Shown here piece by piece: positions 23,477-32,312 of a stretch of 32,735 bases of DNA. The stretch is from Spirochaetia bacterium (lineage in GTDB: Bacteria > Spirochaetota > Spirochaetia > DSM-16054 > Sediminispirochaetaceae). Positions within the stretch are counted from its first letter, which is position 1; every line of letters begins with the position of its first letter. The notes beneath the pieces are model-generated. The model was not told the DNA's origin, searched no databases, and worked only from the letters and a program-made list of their open reading frames with translations. Both the position numbers and the translations under genes were made by a program. The stretch covers positions 1 to 32,735 of the forward strand of contig JAIPFV010000025.1 of assembly GCA_021736475.1 (NCBI GenBank). The letters are read 5' to 3'.

Positions 23477-24256
23477 CTATTTTACATTATCAAGTTCACG
23501 CTGCATCTCGGCCTGTAAGGTACGATAGATAAAGGTTGATATCCGCTGTTTTGCATCGGTAGAAATAAACCTGTTAAACAGTACCACATACATTTTATGC
23601 CCCTGGTCTTCCCGCATACCAACTACTATTCCGCTAACCATAACAATTCTGCTGCGCAGCTTTAGTTGGATTTGAGATAACTCGGTTCTAGGGGGAAGAT
23701 CAACGCTTTTATTAAAATAAACCGCCATACCGGCAGAGCTTATGTCCTTAATTGTTCCTTCATACATAGAACCGGCCATCTGTACGTTAAATTCCGTGGC
23801 TATGTTTTTAGGACAGTTTGCACGGACAAACTTCCTTTTCCCCTTTGCCTCATTGGCCATAAGGGTCTTTAGAATTATTTTAGTACTCTCTTTCAGCCCC
23901 AGCTTCAGTTGAATATACCCACCCGGAACCATCAAGTCCATCAGATATTTCCTAGCCAGTTCCTTGTCTTCGTTGTAGGTAAGAATTCCAATTTGGACTC
24001 CCTTAGTTGCTTCATTGTTCATAATTGACTGTATATACTCTTCCCATTCGCTTTCTTTCAAACGCTCATCAATATTTATGAACAGTATCGAGTTATTGTA
24101 TTTCTTAAGCAGCGGCAGCAGTTTACGATGATCATTTATAAGATACACCTCAAACTCATTCTGAATTATGTGGGTTATCAGCTCCTCCTGAATCACACTA
24201 TGAGGGTAAAGGAAGAACACCTTTTTACCAAACTGTTCCATCTGAGAATCATCCAT
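23477..24256 (-). CDS. PilZ-domain c-di-GMP effector with N-terminal pseudo-receiver-like domain
   Basis: The 259-residue protein ends in a PilZ domain (about 135-255) with both c-di-GMP signatures: R141-K-F-V-R145 (RxxxR) and D171-I-S-S-A-G176 (D/NxSxxG). The N-terminal 130 residues begin KKVFFLYPHS and alternate hydrophobic strands and helices like a receiver domain (ILFINIDE, VQIGILTYN), but the phospho-acceptor pocket is not clear, so it is likely degenerate. No membrane segment is visible, so it is cytoplasmic. PilZ proteins in spirochaetes modulate motility and the cell envelope in response to c-di-GMP. It lies 23 nt after the U32 peptidase gene on the same strand. Confidence 0.85.
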   Translation of the reverse strand: MDDSQMEQFGKKVFFLYPHSVIQEELITHIIQNEFEVYLINDHRKLLPLLKKYNNSILFINIDERLKESEWEEYIQSIMNNEATKGVQIGILTYNEDKELARKYLMDLMVPGGYIQLKLGLKESTKIILKTLMANEAKGKRKFVRANCPKNIATEFNVQMAGSMYEGTIKDISSAGMAVYFNKSVDLPPRTELSQIQLKLRSRIVMVSGIVVGMREDQGHKMYVVLFNRFISTDAKQRISTFIYRTLQAEMQRELDNVK

Positions 24257-24279
24257 AGCTTTTACTCCGCATCCTAAGC

Positions 24280-26532
24280 TTATACAAAATCGGTCTCGTA
24301 ATTAAAAGAACTCTCTGTTTTCTCATTTTTTGAACTGTGACGATAATCGTAGAACTCATCAAAAGCATCTAACTTCGGCAGACTGAGAACCTCATAAGGG
24401 AAAATATAGGTCAAATGGTCAGTCTTCGAATATTGTACATAGAACTTACGCCCCCGCGGATCTGAAATCTCTCCCTCCGCATCAACCTTCGCCCGGGTGG
24501 CTAATATCGAGGGCCTTCCATAGCGGTACAACTCTACGTCGATTGGCGAACTCTGCTGTAAGTCCAAGAATCCTTCACGGTCCAGCTCTACCCATGCCTG
24601 AACCCTATTTACACCCATTTTTTGAAGCTCAAGGGCCGTCTGCCCGTTGGTCACCGGCAGGGGAAACCCCGTTCCTATTTTCAAACCTTTATACTTCTTA
24701 AGAAGCTCCAGCTGATATAAGTCGGTAACCCGGAAACGACGGATACCGGCTTTTACAGCCTCTTCAATTTTTTCGGTTATCATTTCAAGCACTCCTTCGG
24801 GACAGAAATGAGGCAGTTCTACCTCTTGGGTCTGCTTTGAATAAGAGTACAGACTGTCGACTTGGATGCTGGAAGTACCGGTTTTCTGTCCCCGCTTTGC
24901 GGCACAGCTGATTTCTCTTCGTTTCGACTGTGAAATCTGCGGCCGTTTTGATAACTCGGCTTTTATGCGGTTCAACTGCAGAAATTTAACCTCTTCAAAA
25001 TCGGTCTGCTGAATTCGCGGTTCTATATAACTCCAAAATTCACGACGTAGCTTTTTCAAGAGGCTTGGAGGCATAAACAGACCATCTTCACATTCGACAT
25101 CCACATTGTTCACACGAAAGTCGTTTTCGCCGGTAGCTTCAAACACCCGCGCCACCTCCTGCGTGGCGATACCATGCTGTTTGGCATCCTCAAGTTCTAG
25201 AGGGGCCGACCACTCAAGTCTTTCAGTGCTGTTGTCGGTCCCTTCATCGACTTGAACTGATATCAAGTTACGCTGAATTTTAACCGTTAAACTAAGTTGC
25301 GGAACTGCCTTGTACTCAGGTAAAGAGTCAGGATCCGGCCAGTTGTTCTTTATACTCTGAGAGACTTTGTAGACCTTTGATCCGGCGGGGATCTCACGAT
25401 CGAAGGGAAGAGAAACCTCTCCACTTAAGGCGCTGCGTACAGTCTTGCCTCTCTGTTCAATTGTACGAACGGTAAATCCTGAGCTCTCTTCTCCGCCGGG
25501 CCCCTGAAACCGTAAGCGGTCGCCCACATGCAGTTTTCGCTGCAGATTAAGCTTTACGTGTCCCTTGCGGATATCCTGTACGCTGCCGATGAGCAAGCCG
25601 CTTACTCCGACATTCCCCGGCTGTAAAACTGTATCCATATCTTCCTTCGTTGCAAATCCGTGGGACCATTTGCGTCCAAAGGAGCCCGACAGCACCTGTT
25701 TTGCCTGTCCCAGCACCTTGGTCTGCTGATCCTCATCTGCGTCAATTACCAATCTGTATGCTTTTACTACGCTCTGTACGTAGCTGGGCTTTTTCAGTCG
25801 TCCCTCTATTTTCAGGGAGGCAACCCCCATTTTTTTCAGCTCCGGAATAATATCGAGGGTATACAAATCCTGGGTAGAAAAATAAAAACCCGCCTGCTTG
25901 CCCCTCGCCCCCTCGGCGTAGTATCTGCGCCGGCAAGGCTGTTTGCAGCGGCCACGGTTCCCGCTCCAGCCGCCGATCCAGGATGAGAAGAGGCATTTAC
26001 CAGACAGGGAGCAACACAAAGCACCATGCACAAAAACCTCTATTTCTACGGTAGAACGGGCTATAATCTGCTCCAGTTCGGCCAGGGTAACTTGCCGCTC
26101 CAAAATCACCCGTTCAATCCCCAAACCGACAGCTGCTGCCACTCCGGCACTGTTGTGTATACCCATTTGGGTCGAAGCATGCACCGGCATAGAAGGATAG
26201 TACTCTCGCAGCATACCCGCTACACCCAAATCCTGCACTATGACACCATCCGGGGATAGATGTGACATATAAAACAGCTGCTCCGCCGCCTCTTCAAGTT
26301 CATTTTGTTTAAGAAGGGTATTGAAGGTAAGATAAAACTTCTTATCATGCTTCTTTGCATAAGCTGCAAGTTTTGACATATCTTCAAAACTAAAATTTTC
26401 CGCCATTTCTCGGGCGTTATATTTCCCCAGGCCGCAATATACCGCATCCGCACCACTCACGTATGCCGCAAGGGCGGTTTCTAGGTTTCCCGCCGGCGCC
26501 AGCAGTTCGGGTGTATGTATTAAATTATTCAT
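24280..26532 (-). CDS. U32-family peptidase/RNA-modification protein (RlhA-like)
   Basis: The 750-residue protein begins PELLAPAGNLETALAAYVSGADAVYCG in pattern (residues about 8-34), the TIM-barrel start of U32 proteins. The conserved segment VHGALCCSLSGKC through GNRGRCKQPC places four Cys (about 173/174, 180, 196, 200) as expected for an iron-sulfur cluster. A long C-terminal half with small beta domains (VGDRLRFQGPGG) matches the collagenase-hinge/DUF3656 type. U32 members such as RlhA and TrhP hydroxylate rRNA or tRNA rather than cut peptides, so an RNA-hydroxylation role with iron-sulfur dependence is more likely than proteolysis. The ATG lacks a clear ribosome binding site. Confidence 0.85.
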   Translation of the reverse strand: MNNLIHTPELLAPAGNLETALAAYVSGADAVYCGLGKYNAREMAENFSFEDMSKLAAYAKKHDKKFYLTFNTLLKQNELEEAAEQLFYMSHLSPDGVIVQDLGVAGMLREYYPSMPVHASTQMGIHNSAGVAAAVGLGIERVILERQVTLAELEQIIARSTVEIEVFVHGALCCSLSGKCLFSSWIGGWSGNRGRCKQPCRRRYYAEGARGKQAGFYFSTQDLYTLDIIPELKKMGVASLKIEGRLKKPSYVQSVVKAYRLVIDADEDQQTKVLGQAKQVLSGSFGRKWSHGFATKEDMDTVLQPGNVGVSGLLIGSVQDIRKGHVKLNLQRKLHVGDRLRFQGPGGEESSGFTVRTIEQRGKTVRSALSGEVSLPFDREIPAGSKVYKVSQSIKNNWPDPDSLPEYKAVPQLSLTVKIQRNLISVQVDEGTDNSTERLEWSAPLELEDAKQHGIATQEVARVFEATGENDFRVNNVDVECEDGLFMPPSLLKKLRREFWSYIEPRIQQTDFEEVKFLQLNRIKAELSKRPQISQSKRREISCAAKRGQKTGTSSIQVDSLYSYSKQTQEVELPHFCPEGVLEMITEKIEEAVKAGIRRFRVTDLYQLELLKKYKGLKIGTGFPLPVTNGQTALELQKMGVNRVQAWVELDREGFLDLQQSSPIDVELYRYGRPSILATRAKVDAEGEISDPRGRKFYVQYSKTDHLTYIFPYEVLSLPKLDAFDEFYDYRHSSKNEKTESSFNYETDFV

Positions 26533-26690
26533 TAATAGGTAGTGTAGAAGTTTTTCGCCTTTTTTTCTACAGCCTCAGTTGCACCTCAGTTGCAGCGAAA
26601 AGGCAAAAGCATGCCCCTGCAGCCGGTCAATAACTCTTGTACCCAAAAAATCAAATCTAAGAAAATATTCCCGAAATTTATTTTTTTTTC

Positions 26691-26729
26691 TAAAGATGGG
26701 TAAAGTTTATGCCGGGGGTGCGTCGATGG
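26691..26729 (+). promoter_or_regulatory. Probable sigma-28 (FliA) promoter of flaB1
   Basis: TAAAGTTT (26701-26708) equals the sigma-28 -35 consensus, followed after 13 nt by GTCGATGG (26722-26729, five of eight matches to GCCGATAA). An alternative is TAAAGATG (26691-26698) with GCCGGGGG (26711-26718) at near-ideal spacing. The exact pair is uncertain but the region fits flagellin control. Confidence 0.5.
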
Positions 26730-26824
26730 TATAGGTGTGGAAGGAGTCACCGCGGAAAGACTTTAAAGCACTTCTTTCATTCTTTTTTATATATCGGTCA
26801 TACTTGAGACCGGTTTAGAAAAAA

Positions 26825-26881
26825 TTTGCCTCTAAAGGCAAAAAAGTGAGGGCAAGGATGCCCTTATACACTTCAAGGAGG
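26825..26881 (+). promoter_or_regulatory. Structured flaB1 leader with predicted CsrA sites
   Basis: A hairpin TTTGCCT-CTAA-AGGCAAA (26825-26842) is followed by GGGCA-AGGA-TGCCC (26850-26863), whose loop presents AGGA in the context CAAGGATG, a full match to the core of the known CsrA consensus. A second TCAAGGAGG (26873-26881) overlaps the Shine-Dalgarno. This hairpin-plus-SD pair is the layout of CsrA control of flagellin in Bacillus subtilis (hag). Confidence 0.6.
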
Positions 26882-26888
26882 AGATTGT

Positions 26889-27749
26889 ATGATTATTAAT
26901 CACAACATGAGCGCAATGTTTGCGCAAAACCAGCTGAAACAGACTAATGGTGCACTGAACAACAACATCGAAAAGCTGTCTTCAGGGCTTCGAATCAACC
27001 GTGCCGGTGATGATGCATCCGGACTGGCTGTAAGTGAAAAAATGCGGGCACAGATCCGCGGTTTGAACCAGGCTTCCCGAAACGCCGAAAACGGTATCTC
27101 TTTTATTCAGACAACTGAAGGGTATCTGCAGGAATCTCAGGACATCATGCATAGAATGCGTGAACTGGCTGTACAGTCGGCCAACGGTATCTACACCGAT
27201 GAGGACAGAATGCAGATTCAGGTGGAAATCAGCCAGTTGGTGGATGAAATTGATCGAATCGCCAGCCATGCCCAGTTTAACGGTATGAACATGCTGACCG
27301 GACGTTTTGCCGCAGAATCCGGCGAGAACACCGTAACCGCTTCCATGTGGTTCCACATTGGTGCAAACATGGATCAGCGGGAGCAAGTGTTCATCGGCAC
27401 GATGACCTCCGACGCCCTCGGTATGCGTCAGATTGGTACCGGTGAAACCATTTCAATGGAAACCCCGGAGACAGCCAACCGCTCAATTGGTACAATTGAC
27501 TCGGCACTGAAGACCATCAACAAGCAGCGTGCCGACCTTGGTGCCTATCAGAACCGTCTGGAACATGCGGTACGTGGAATCGACGTTGGAGCCGAAAACC
27601 TCCAGGCAGCCGAATCACGTATCAGAGACGTTGATATGGCTAAGGAGATGGTTGATTACACAAAGAACCAGATTCTCCAACAGGCTGGTAACGCAATGCT
27701 CGCCCAGGCTAACACAAAAACACAATCGGTCTTGCAACTACTGGGATAG
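26889..27749 (+). CDS. flaB: Flagellin core protein FlaB (copy 1)
   Basis: The 286-residue protein has the spirochaete FlaB length. The N-terminal helices begin [16 protein letters not shown], with [20 protein letters not shown], and the C-terminal helix region has [17 protein letters not shown] and ends QSVLQLLG. The two ends form the coiled-coil core of the periplasmic flagellar filament; the middle is short, with no exposed D2/D3 domain. There is no signal peptide, as expected for export through the flagellar apparatus. GGAGGAG precedes the ATG by about 8 nt. It is expected to be sheathed by FlaA in the periplasm. A second copy follows after 218 nt. Confidence 0.98.
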   Translation: MIINHNMSAMFAQNQLKQTNGALNNNIEKLSSGLRINRAGDDASGLAVSEKMRAQIRGLNQASRNAENGISFIQTTEGYLQESQDIMHRMRELAVQSANGIYTDEDRMQIQVEISQLVDEIDRIASHAQFNGMNMLTGRFAAESGENTVTASMWFHIGANMDQREQVFIGTMTSDALGMRQIGTGETISMETPETANRSIGTIDSALKTINKQRADLGAYQNRLEHAVRGIDVGAENLQAAESRIRDVDMAKEMVDYTKNQILQQAGNAMLAQANTKTQSVLQLLG

Positions 27750-27826
27750 CGCGTTATATTTAAACCTGAGGATTTATAGTTCTTTGAAAAAATACCCTCC
27801 TAGTTTGGTATTAAATTAAAGTGATG

Positions 27827-27847
27827 GGCCGGCCTTTCAGGTCGGCC
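27827..27847 (+). terminator. GC-rich hairpin between the flagellin genes
   Basis: GGCCGGCC (27827-27834) and GGTCGGCC (27840-27847) form an 8-bp stem with one G-U pair and a TTTCA loop. The bases after it, GCATCTCTTTAAC, contain only a short T-run. It may attenuate read-through from flaB1 into flaB2 or protect the flaB1 mRNA. Confidence 0.45.
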
Positions 27848-27925
27848 GCATCTCTTTAACATGTGGGGATCAGTCCGGAAGGGGCGCAAAAAAGGCCTTC
27901 CCTGTTCCTTACGGTTGATATCATG

Positions 27926-27963
27926 AAAGGCAAGGAATGCCTTTACACAGTAATCAAGGAGGG
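27926..27963 (+). promoter_or_regulatory. Structured flaB2 leader with predicted CsrA sites
   Basis: A hairpin AAAGGCA-AGGAA-TGCCTTT (27926-27944) presents GGA in its loop in the context CAAGGAATG, and TCAAGGAGGG overlaps the Shine-Dalgarno. The arrangement and spacing repeat those of flaB1, although the surrounding leader sequence differs, indicating that the element has been kept by selection or copied with the gene. Confidence 0.6.
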
Positions 27964-27967
27964 TTAT

Positions 27968-28819
27968 ATGATTATTAATCACAACATGAGCGCCTTGTAC
28001 GCAAATCGCCAAGTTGGGCAAGCAAATCAGGCTGTAAAAGGCAACATTGAAAAGCTCAGCTCAGGTATGCGGATTAATCGGGCAGCCGATGATGCATCCG
28101 GACTCGCTGTAAGCGAGAAAATGCGAGCGCAGGTACGAGGTCTCAACCAGGCTGAACGGAACATTGAAAACGGAGTTTCCTTCATTCAGACAACAGAGGG
28201 ATATTTACAAGAATCCCAGGACATCTTGCACCGACTACGGGAACTTTCAGTGCAGTCAGCCAATGGTATTTACTCCCAGGAAGATCGCATGCAGATTCAG
28301 GTTGAGGTCTCTCAGCTTGTAGATGAAATTAATCGGATTGCATCCCACGCACAGTTTAACGGTATGAATATGCTTACCGGTGGATTTGCAGAGGATACAC
28401 AGACCGGGCAGGTAATGCAGTTTCAGGTTGGTGCGAATATGGACCAAAATGAACGCGTATACATTGGAACAATGACTGCTCAGGCGCTCGGCCTGCAAGG
28501 AGCACAGGGTGAAGAAGGAACTATTTCTATTTCGAACCCTGAATCAGCGAATATGGCAATCGGCTCAATCGACAGTGCCCTGCAGCAAGTTTCACGGCAA
28601 CGCGCCAACCTTGGTGCGTATCAAAACCGTTTTGAAAAAGCTGCCGATGGTATTGCAATTGCAGCTGAGAACCTTACTGCTGCTGAGTCACAGATCCGTG
28701 ATGTAGACATGGCCTCTGAAATGGTCAACTACATGAAAAATCAGATTCTGACTCAGTCTTCAACAGCAATGCTCGCACAGGCAAACACACAGACACAATC
28801 GGTACTGCAACTACTGTAA
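27968..28819 (+). CDS. flaB: Flagellin core protein FlaB (copy 2)
   Basis: This 283-residue paralogue of the upstream FlaB starts [18 protein letters not shown] and shares [40 protein letters not shown] and the C-terminal QSVLQLL. The two copies differ most in the variable centre (residues about 145-200). The frame extends upstream to 27863, but the conserved FlaB N-terminus and AAGGAGG 5-6 nt before the ATG at 27968 fix the start. Multiple FlaB subunits combine in one filament in spirochaetes. It has its own structured leader. Confidence 0.98.
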   Translation: MIINHNMSALYANRQVGQANQAVKGNIEKLSSGMRINRAADDASGLAVSEKMRAQVRGLNQAERNIENGVSFIQTTEGYLQESQDILHRLRELSVQSANGIYSQEDRMQIQVEVSQLVDEINRIASHAQFNGMNMLTGGFAEDTQTGQVMQFQVGANMDQNERVYIGTMTAQALGLQGAQGEEGTISISNPESANMAIGSIDSALQQVSRQRANLGAYQNRFEKAADGIAIAAENLTAAESQIRDVDMASEMVNYMKNQILTQSSTAMLAQANTQTQSVLQLL

Positions 28820-28843
28820 GACACCTAGTGTTCAATTAAGCAA

Positions 28844-28872
28844 AGATGAGATTTCTGGACGTTTTCTCATCT
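28844..28872 (+). terminator. Hairpin after flaB2
   Basis: AGATGAGA (28844-28851) and TCTCATCT (28865-28872) form an 8-bp stem with a 13-nt loop, 25 nt past the flaB2 stop. A second GC-rich structure (GGGGGAGG with CCTCCTCC, about 28881-28906) precedes a T-rich run, TTCTTTATTT. Together they could end or attenuate flaB2 transcription. Confidence 0.45.
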
Positions 28873-28926
28873 ACTATTTAGGGGGAGGCCCGGCGCCCCT
28901 CCTCCTTCTTTATTTAGGTGGTAATT

Positions 28927-29298
28927 ATGGAACTGCATTTAAATGATGTAGGTGCGCAGAACAGGCAGCTTTCTGCAGCGGCCCTTGAACAGAAGGAGTT
29001 TCGAGTGCAAAATGCGCAGAAAGAAGCTCAGCGGAAGCAAGCAGCTGCGGCTAAGGCTAAGGAAAAAAGAAAAGAGACCGTAGATCCCGAAATTTATCTA
29101 AAAGATATTCTCACTATCACCAGCATCTTTAACAGAAAACTCAAATTTAGTATAAATAGAGAGTCGAACCAGGTGATCGTCAAGGTCATCGATGGTGAAA
29201 CCGATAATGTTATTAAGGAGATTCCCCCGGAAGCACTTCAGCGTCTACATTCACGTATGCGTGAGAGTATCGGACTTCTGATTGATGAAGAGATATAG
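28927..29298 (+). CDS. flaG: FlaG-family flagellar protein
   Basis: The 123-residue protein has a charged Ala/Lys/Gln-rich helical N-terminal half (about residues 20-52). Its C-terminal domain contains LKFSINRESNQVIVKVIDG and VIKEIPPEALQRL, the FlaG signature. FlaG influences filament length in other bacteria; its molecular role is unclear. Position between flagellin and fliD is typical. In-frame GTG and ATG occur at 28918 and 28927; AGGTGG is positioned for the ATG. Confidence 0.85.
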   Translation: MELHLNDVGAQNRQLSAAALEQKEFRVQNAQKEAQRKQAAAAKAKEKRKETVDPEIYLKDILTITSIFNRKLKFSINRESNQVIVKVIDGETDNVIKEIPPEALQRLHSRMRESIGLLIDEEI

Positions 29299-29332
29299 AC
29301 CATGGTTTAAACGGGGGATCAGGTAGCGAGAA

Positions 29333-31342
29333 ATGTCTGATATCAGTATCCCCGGGGTATCCAGTAAATATAACACCGGTAAAATGATAGATGCCATCAT
29401 GGAGGCGGAAAAAATTCCGCTCAACCGGATGGAAGATCGTCAGGAAACCTTTAACCGGCAAAAAAAAGTCTGGAACGAGGTAAACCGTAAACTCAGTTCA
29501 TTACAGGAAAATGCCCGAAGTCTCTATAGTTTTGACAACCCCTTCAGGGAGTATGTGGCTAATTCCACTGACCCTGAAATTATCTCTGCGAGTGCCGACA
29601 GGAACGCCTCAAAGGGAATAGAAAAAATTAGTGTCCAACAAGTCGCATCAAACGACGCCTTTCGCTCGCGCCCTTTAAGCTCCGATTTTAGTATCAACGC
29701 CGGCGAGTATGCCTTCAAGGTAGGAGAACAGGAAGTTGAGTTTTCTTTTGACGGCGGTGATATTGAGGACTTTGTTCGTAGGTTAAACCGTCGCGGGAAA
29801 GGGATAATCGAAGCACGGCTTATCCGGGACAGCCCTGAAACAAATATTTTACTCATCGAAAGTACCAAGACCGGTGCGGATAATCAACTTACCTTTTTAA
29901 AGGATTCTCAAGCTATGGGCGAAGCCACTGGACTGCTGGCCAGGGTCTCTACAGGTGAGCGAAGTATAGCTATCAGCTCAGAGACTGCCTCTCACATTGA
30001 GTCTTCTCGCCTGCGAGGAGATTTTCAGCTGCAGGAGGGTAGTTTAATGGTTCCACCGGGCACGTCAGCCCAAATCCAAGTGAGCCCTCCGGTACAACCT
30101 GAAAAAAATCTCCAACTCGTTCTTGAAGTACAGGTAAGGGAACTTCCCCAAGAAGAGTACCAAGCCCCCTCCCCTCCGCCAGGACCGCAGCTTCCCGATG
30201 CTGGTGGGGTTGAGCTCGAAGGAATCGAAATACAAAATGCTCCCGGAGAAGTTAAAACCCCTCCCTGGGAACCGCCGCAAGAGCCGGAAACAGTTGAAAC
30301 GCTTCAAGTACTATCAATAAATGAAACACACGAGCTTCCCGAGTTGACAGCTACCGAGGAACCCCAAAAACTTACCATCCCTCTGTCCAATATAGGTGCC
30401 GCAGTGCGTTCAATTGACATTCGCAACAGAAATACCGGCCGGAGTATCTCTATAAACCAGGCACAAATAGTAAATCCTGAGGCCAGGGGCGAATTTCAAC
30501 CCCAGTTTCCGGTATCCACTGCTCAAAATGCACAGCTTACCGTGAATGGAATACCCATAGAGCGGAATAATAATAATATAGACGACGTCATCCCCGGGGT
30601 AACCCTCACACCCCAGATAGCTTCCGATAAATCCGTTGAAATCAACGTAGAACCGGACAAAGAAGCGATAAAAAATGGACTTATCCAGTTTTTAGGCAGT
30701 TACAATCAAACCTTAACAGAAGTCAATATACTTACCAGCAATCGTGAAAGTGTAATCGAGGAAATCGGTTATTTTGAAGACGCAGATCGTGAGGCAGCTC
30801 GTGAAAAGCTTGGAATGTTTTCCGGTGACAGCAGTTTTATGCAACTTAAAAACCGTCTTCAGCGGATTGCCAGTGCTTCCTATGATACCTCGGCCGGTCG
30901 AGAACTCAGTATGCTGAGTCAGATGGGAATTTCTACAAATGCCTCCGGCGGTTCAGGTACTGTAAGCAGGTCAAAATTACGTGGGTATTTGGAAGTAGAT
31001 GAATCCCAACTGGACGAGGCCATCGAACAGCACCTGCCGGCTATTAAAGAGTTGTTTGGGCAGGATACTGACGGTGACCTAGTTGTTGATTCAGGAGTGG
31101 CAGTTGAGATCAGCAATTTTGTGAATGCTTACACTCGCAACAACGGTTTAATTGATACCCGTACAGCCAGTATTGAACGACAGATCGACGAAACAGAAGA
31201 AGAAATTAACGACTTCAAACGGAGTTTGGAAGATAAAGAGACCGATCTGAAGCGCAAATACGGCCGAATGGAAGGTGCCTTAGGGGACCTGGAAGACAGT
31301 AGAAGATCCATAGAGGGCTTACAGCAACGAAATTCACAGTAG
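29333..31342 (+). CDS. fliD: Flagellar filament cap protein FliD
   Basis: The 669-residue protein begins MSDISIPGVSSKYNTGKMID, the FliD N-terminal motif. It has D0/D1 helices at both ends and a C-terminal FliD domain with LRGYLEVDESQLDEAIEQHL and TASIERQIDETEEEINDFK. FliD forms the cap at which flagellin subunits fold. Residues about 269-318 are unusually rich in Pro and Glu (PSPPPGPQLPDAGG and TPPWEPPQEPETVET), a probably disordered insert. DTDGDLVVD (near residue 582) resembles a calcium-binding loop. It follows the FlaG-like gene after 34 nt. Confidence 0.96.
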   Translation: MSDISIPGVSSKYNTGKMIDAIMEAEKIPLNRMEDRQETFNRQKKVWNEVNRKLSSLQENARSLYSFDNPFREYVANSTDPEIISASADRNASKGIEKISVQQVASNDAFRSRPLSSDFSINAGEYAFKVGEQEVEFSFDGGDIEDFVRRLNRRGKGIIEARLIRDSPETNILLIESTKTGADNQLTFLKDSQAMGEATGLLARVSTGERSIAISSETASHIESSRLRGDFQLQEGSLMVPPGTSAQIQVSPPVQPEKNLQLVLEVQVRELPQEEYQAPSPPPGPQLPDAGGVELEGIEIQNAPGEVKTPPWEPPQEPETVETLQVLSINETHELPELTATEEPQKLTIPLSNIGAAVRSIDIRNRNTGRSISINQAQIVNPEARGEFQPQFPVSTAQNAQLTVNGIPIERNNNNIDDVIPGVTLTPQIASDKSVEINVEPDKEAIKNGLIQFLGSYNQTLTEVNILTSNRESVIEEIGYFEDADREAAREKLGMFSGDSSFMQLKNRLQRIASASYDTSAGRELSMLSQMGISTNASGGSGTVSRSKLRGYLEVDESQLDEAIEQHLPAIKELFGQDTDGDLVVDSGVAVEISNFVNAYTRNNGLIDTRTASIERQIDETEEEINDFKRSLEDKETDLKRKYGRMEGALGDLEDSRRSIEGLQQRNSQ

Positions 31343-31367
31343 ACGCTACATCAACAAGGAGCTTATT

Positions 31368-32309
31368 TTGAAAATTAGCATAAATGAACAGGCAATCGAT
31401 TTTTCCCTGGAAAATGAAAAGACTCTTGGCGATGTTATTAAAGGTATACATACCTGGCTTGAAGATTCTGGCTATCAGATTTTCTCAATTGAATATGACG
31501 GTAAGACAATTGTTCCGAGCGGCGAGGAAGATGAAGAATGGAAACAGCAGCCAATCGATCAAATGCAAGCCCTGGATATCACAGTACTCTCCGCTACCGA
31601 GCAATATGGTCAGGACCTTCACACCCTCTATCAATACATTTCACTTCTGCAGCGGGCGCTTGCATCCGATAACCGGGAACTTATTAAGGATCTGAAGAAT
31701 GAACTCCCCTATATAGTAAACAATATTGACCGAATATTGGACTCCAAAAATGAATACGGTCATGTGTTGGAAAAACTAGTCGAGGGCTCGGGGATCAAAG
31801 AGGGCGAAATAAAACCGGCAGTGCAGCAACTGCTTTCTTACTTAAATAATCTGCTAATCATACTCCAGTCACGTATAAATGAGGTAACTCAACCTCTTAC
31901 TGAACTCCGTTCGACAGCTGAAGGTTTAAGGTCCCTTATTCCCCAATTGATGGACGTCTCTGTATACCTTCAGACCGGCAAAGATAAACAGGCAATGAGT
32001 TCTATAATTGAGTTCACCGAGATTTCAGAAAAGCTTATTCGCTTATATCGCCTCTTGCAGAACCAGGGAATCGCAGATTTTTCAAAAATACAATTTGATG
32101 AGCAGGACTTCACCACTTTTTATTCTGAATTAAATCAAATCTTTCATGAACTGGTGGATGCCTTCAATTCTAAGGATTCAGTATTAATCGGCGATTTATT
32201 GGAATACGAGGTGGCTCCTCGTACAGAAAGGCTAATGAAATTTATTTTAACGATAGAAAGCAATTTGGATAGCAACAATACAAAACCAAAAAACAAAAGT
32301 GAGGGTTGA
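31368..32309 (+). CDS. Unknown helical protein downstream of fliD
   Basis: The 313-residue protein starts with TTG, preceded by AAGGAG at 6 nt, so the unusual start is well supported. The N-terminal 70 residues look like a small alpha/beta domain (MKISINEQAIDFSLENEK through IEYDGKTIVP). The rest is predominantly helical with Leu-rich heptad-like stretches (LHTLYQYISLLQRALASD and LLQNQGIADFSK), and no signal or membrane segment is visible. Position directly after fliD suggests a flagellar role, perhaps an export chaperone in place of FliS, but the sequence does not show this. I do not recognise a characterised family. Confidence 0.6.
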   Translation: MKISINEQAIDFSLENEKTLGDVIKGIHTWLEDSGYQIFSIEYDGKTIVPSGEEDEEWKQQPIDQMQALDITVLSATEQYGQDLHTLYQYISLLQRALASDNRELIKDLKNELPYIVNNIDRILDSKNEYGHVLEKLVEGSGIKEGEIKPAVQQLLSYLNNLLIILQSRINEVTQPLTELRSTAEGLRSLIPQLMDVSVYLQTGKDKQAMSSIIEFTEISEKLIRLYRLLQNQGIADFSKIQFDEQDFTTFYSELNQIFHELVDAFNSKDSVLIGDLLEYEVAPRTERLMKFILTIESNLDSNNTKPKNKSEG

Positions 32310-32312
32310 TAG

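Larger units (their letters stand above)
26533..26888. promoter_or_regulatory. Divergent control region between the U32 gene and flaB1
   Basis: This 356-nt stretch holds no gene. Near the U32 start a 7-bp inverted repeat TGTAGAA/TTCTACA (26543-26549, 26565-26571) may be a leader hairpin or operator. A perfect tandem 11-bp duplication CCTCAGTTGCA lies at 26573-26583 and 26584-26594. The right half contains sigma-28-like elements and the structured flaB1 leader, annotated separately. Confidence 0.6.

Noticed and set aside
27812..27847. Sigma-28 promoter for flaB2
   Set aside because: TAAA and GCCG occur but the spacing (12 nt) is too short and GCCG is part of a hairpin, so I did not annotate a promoter.
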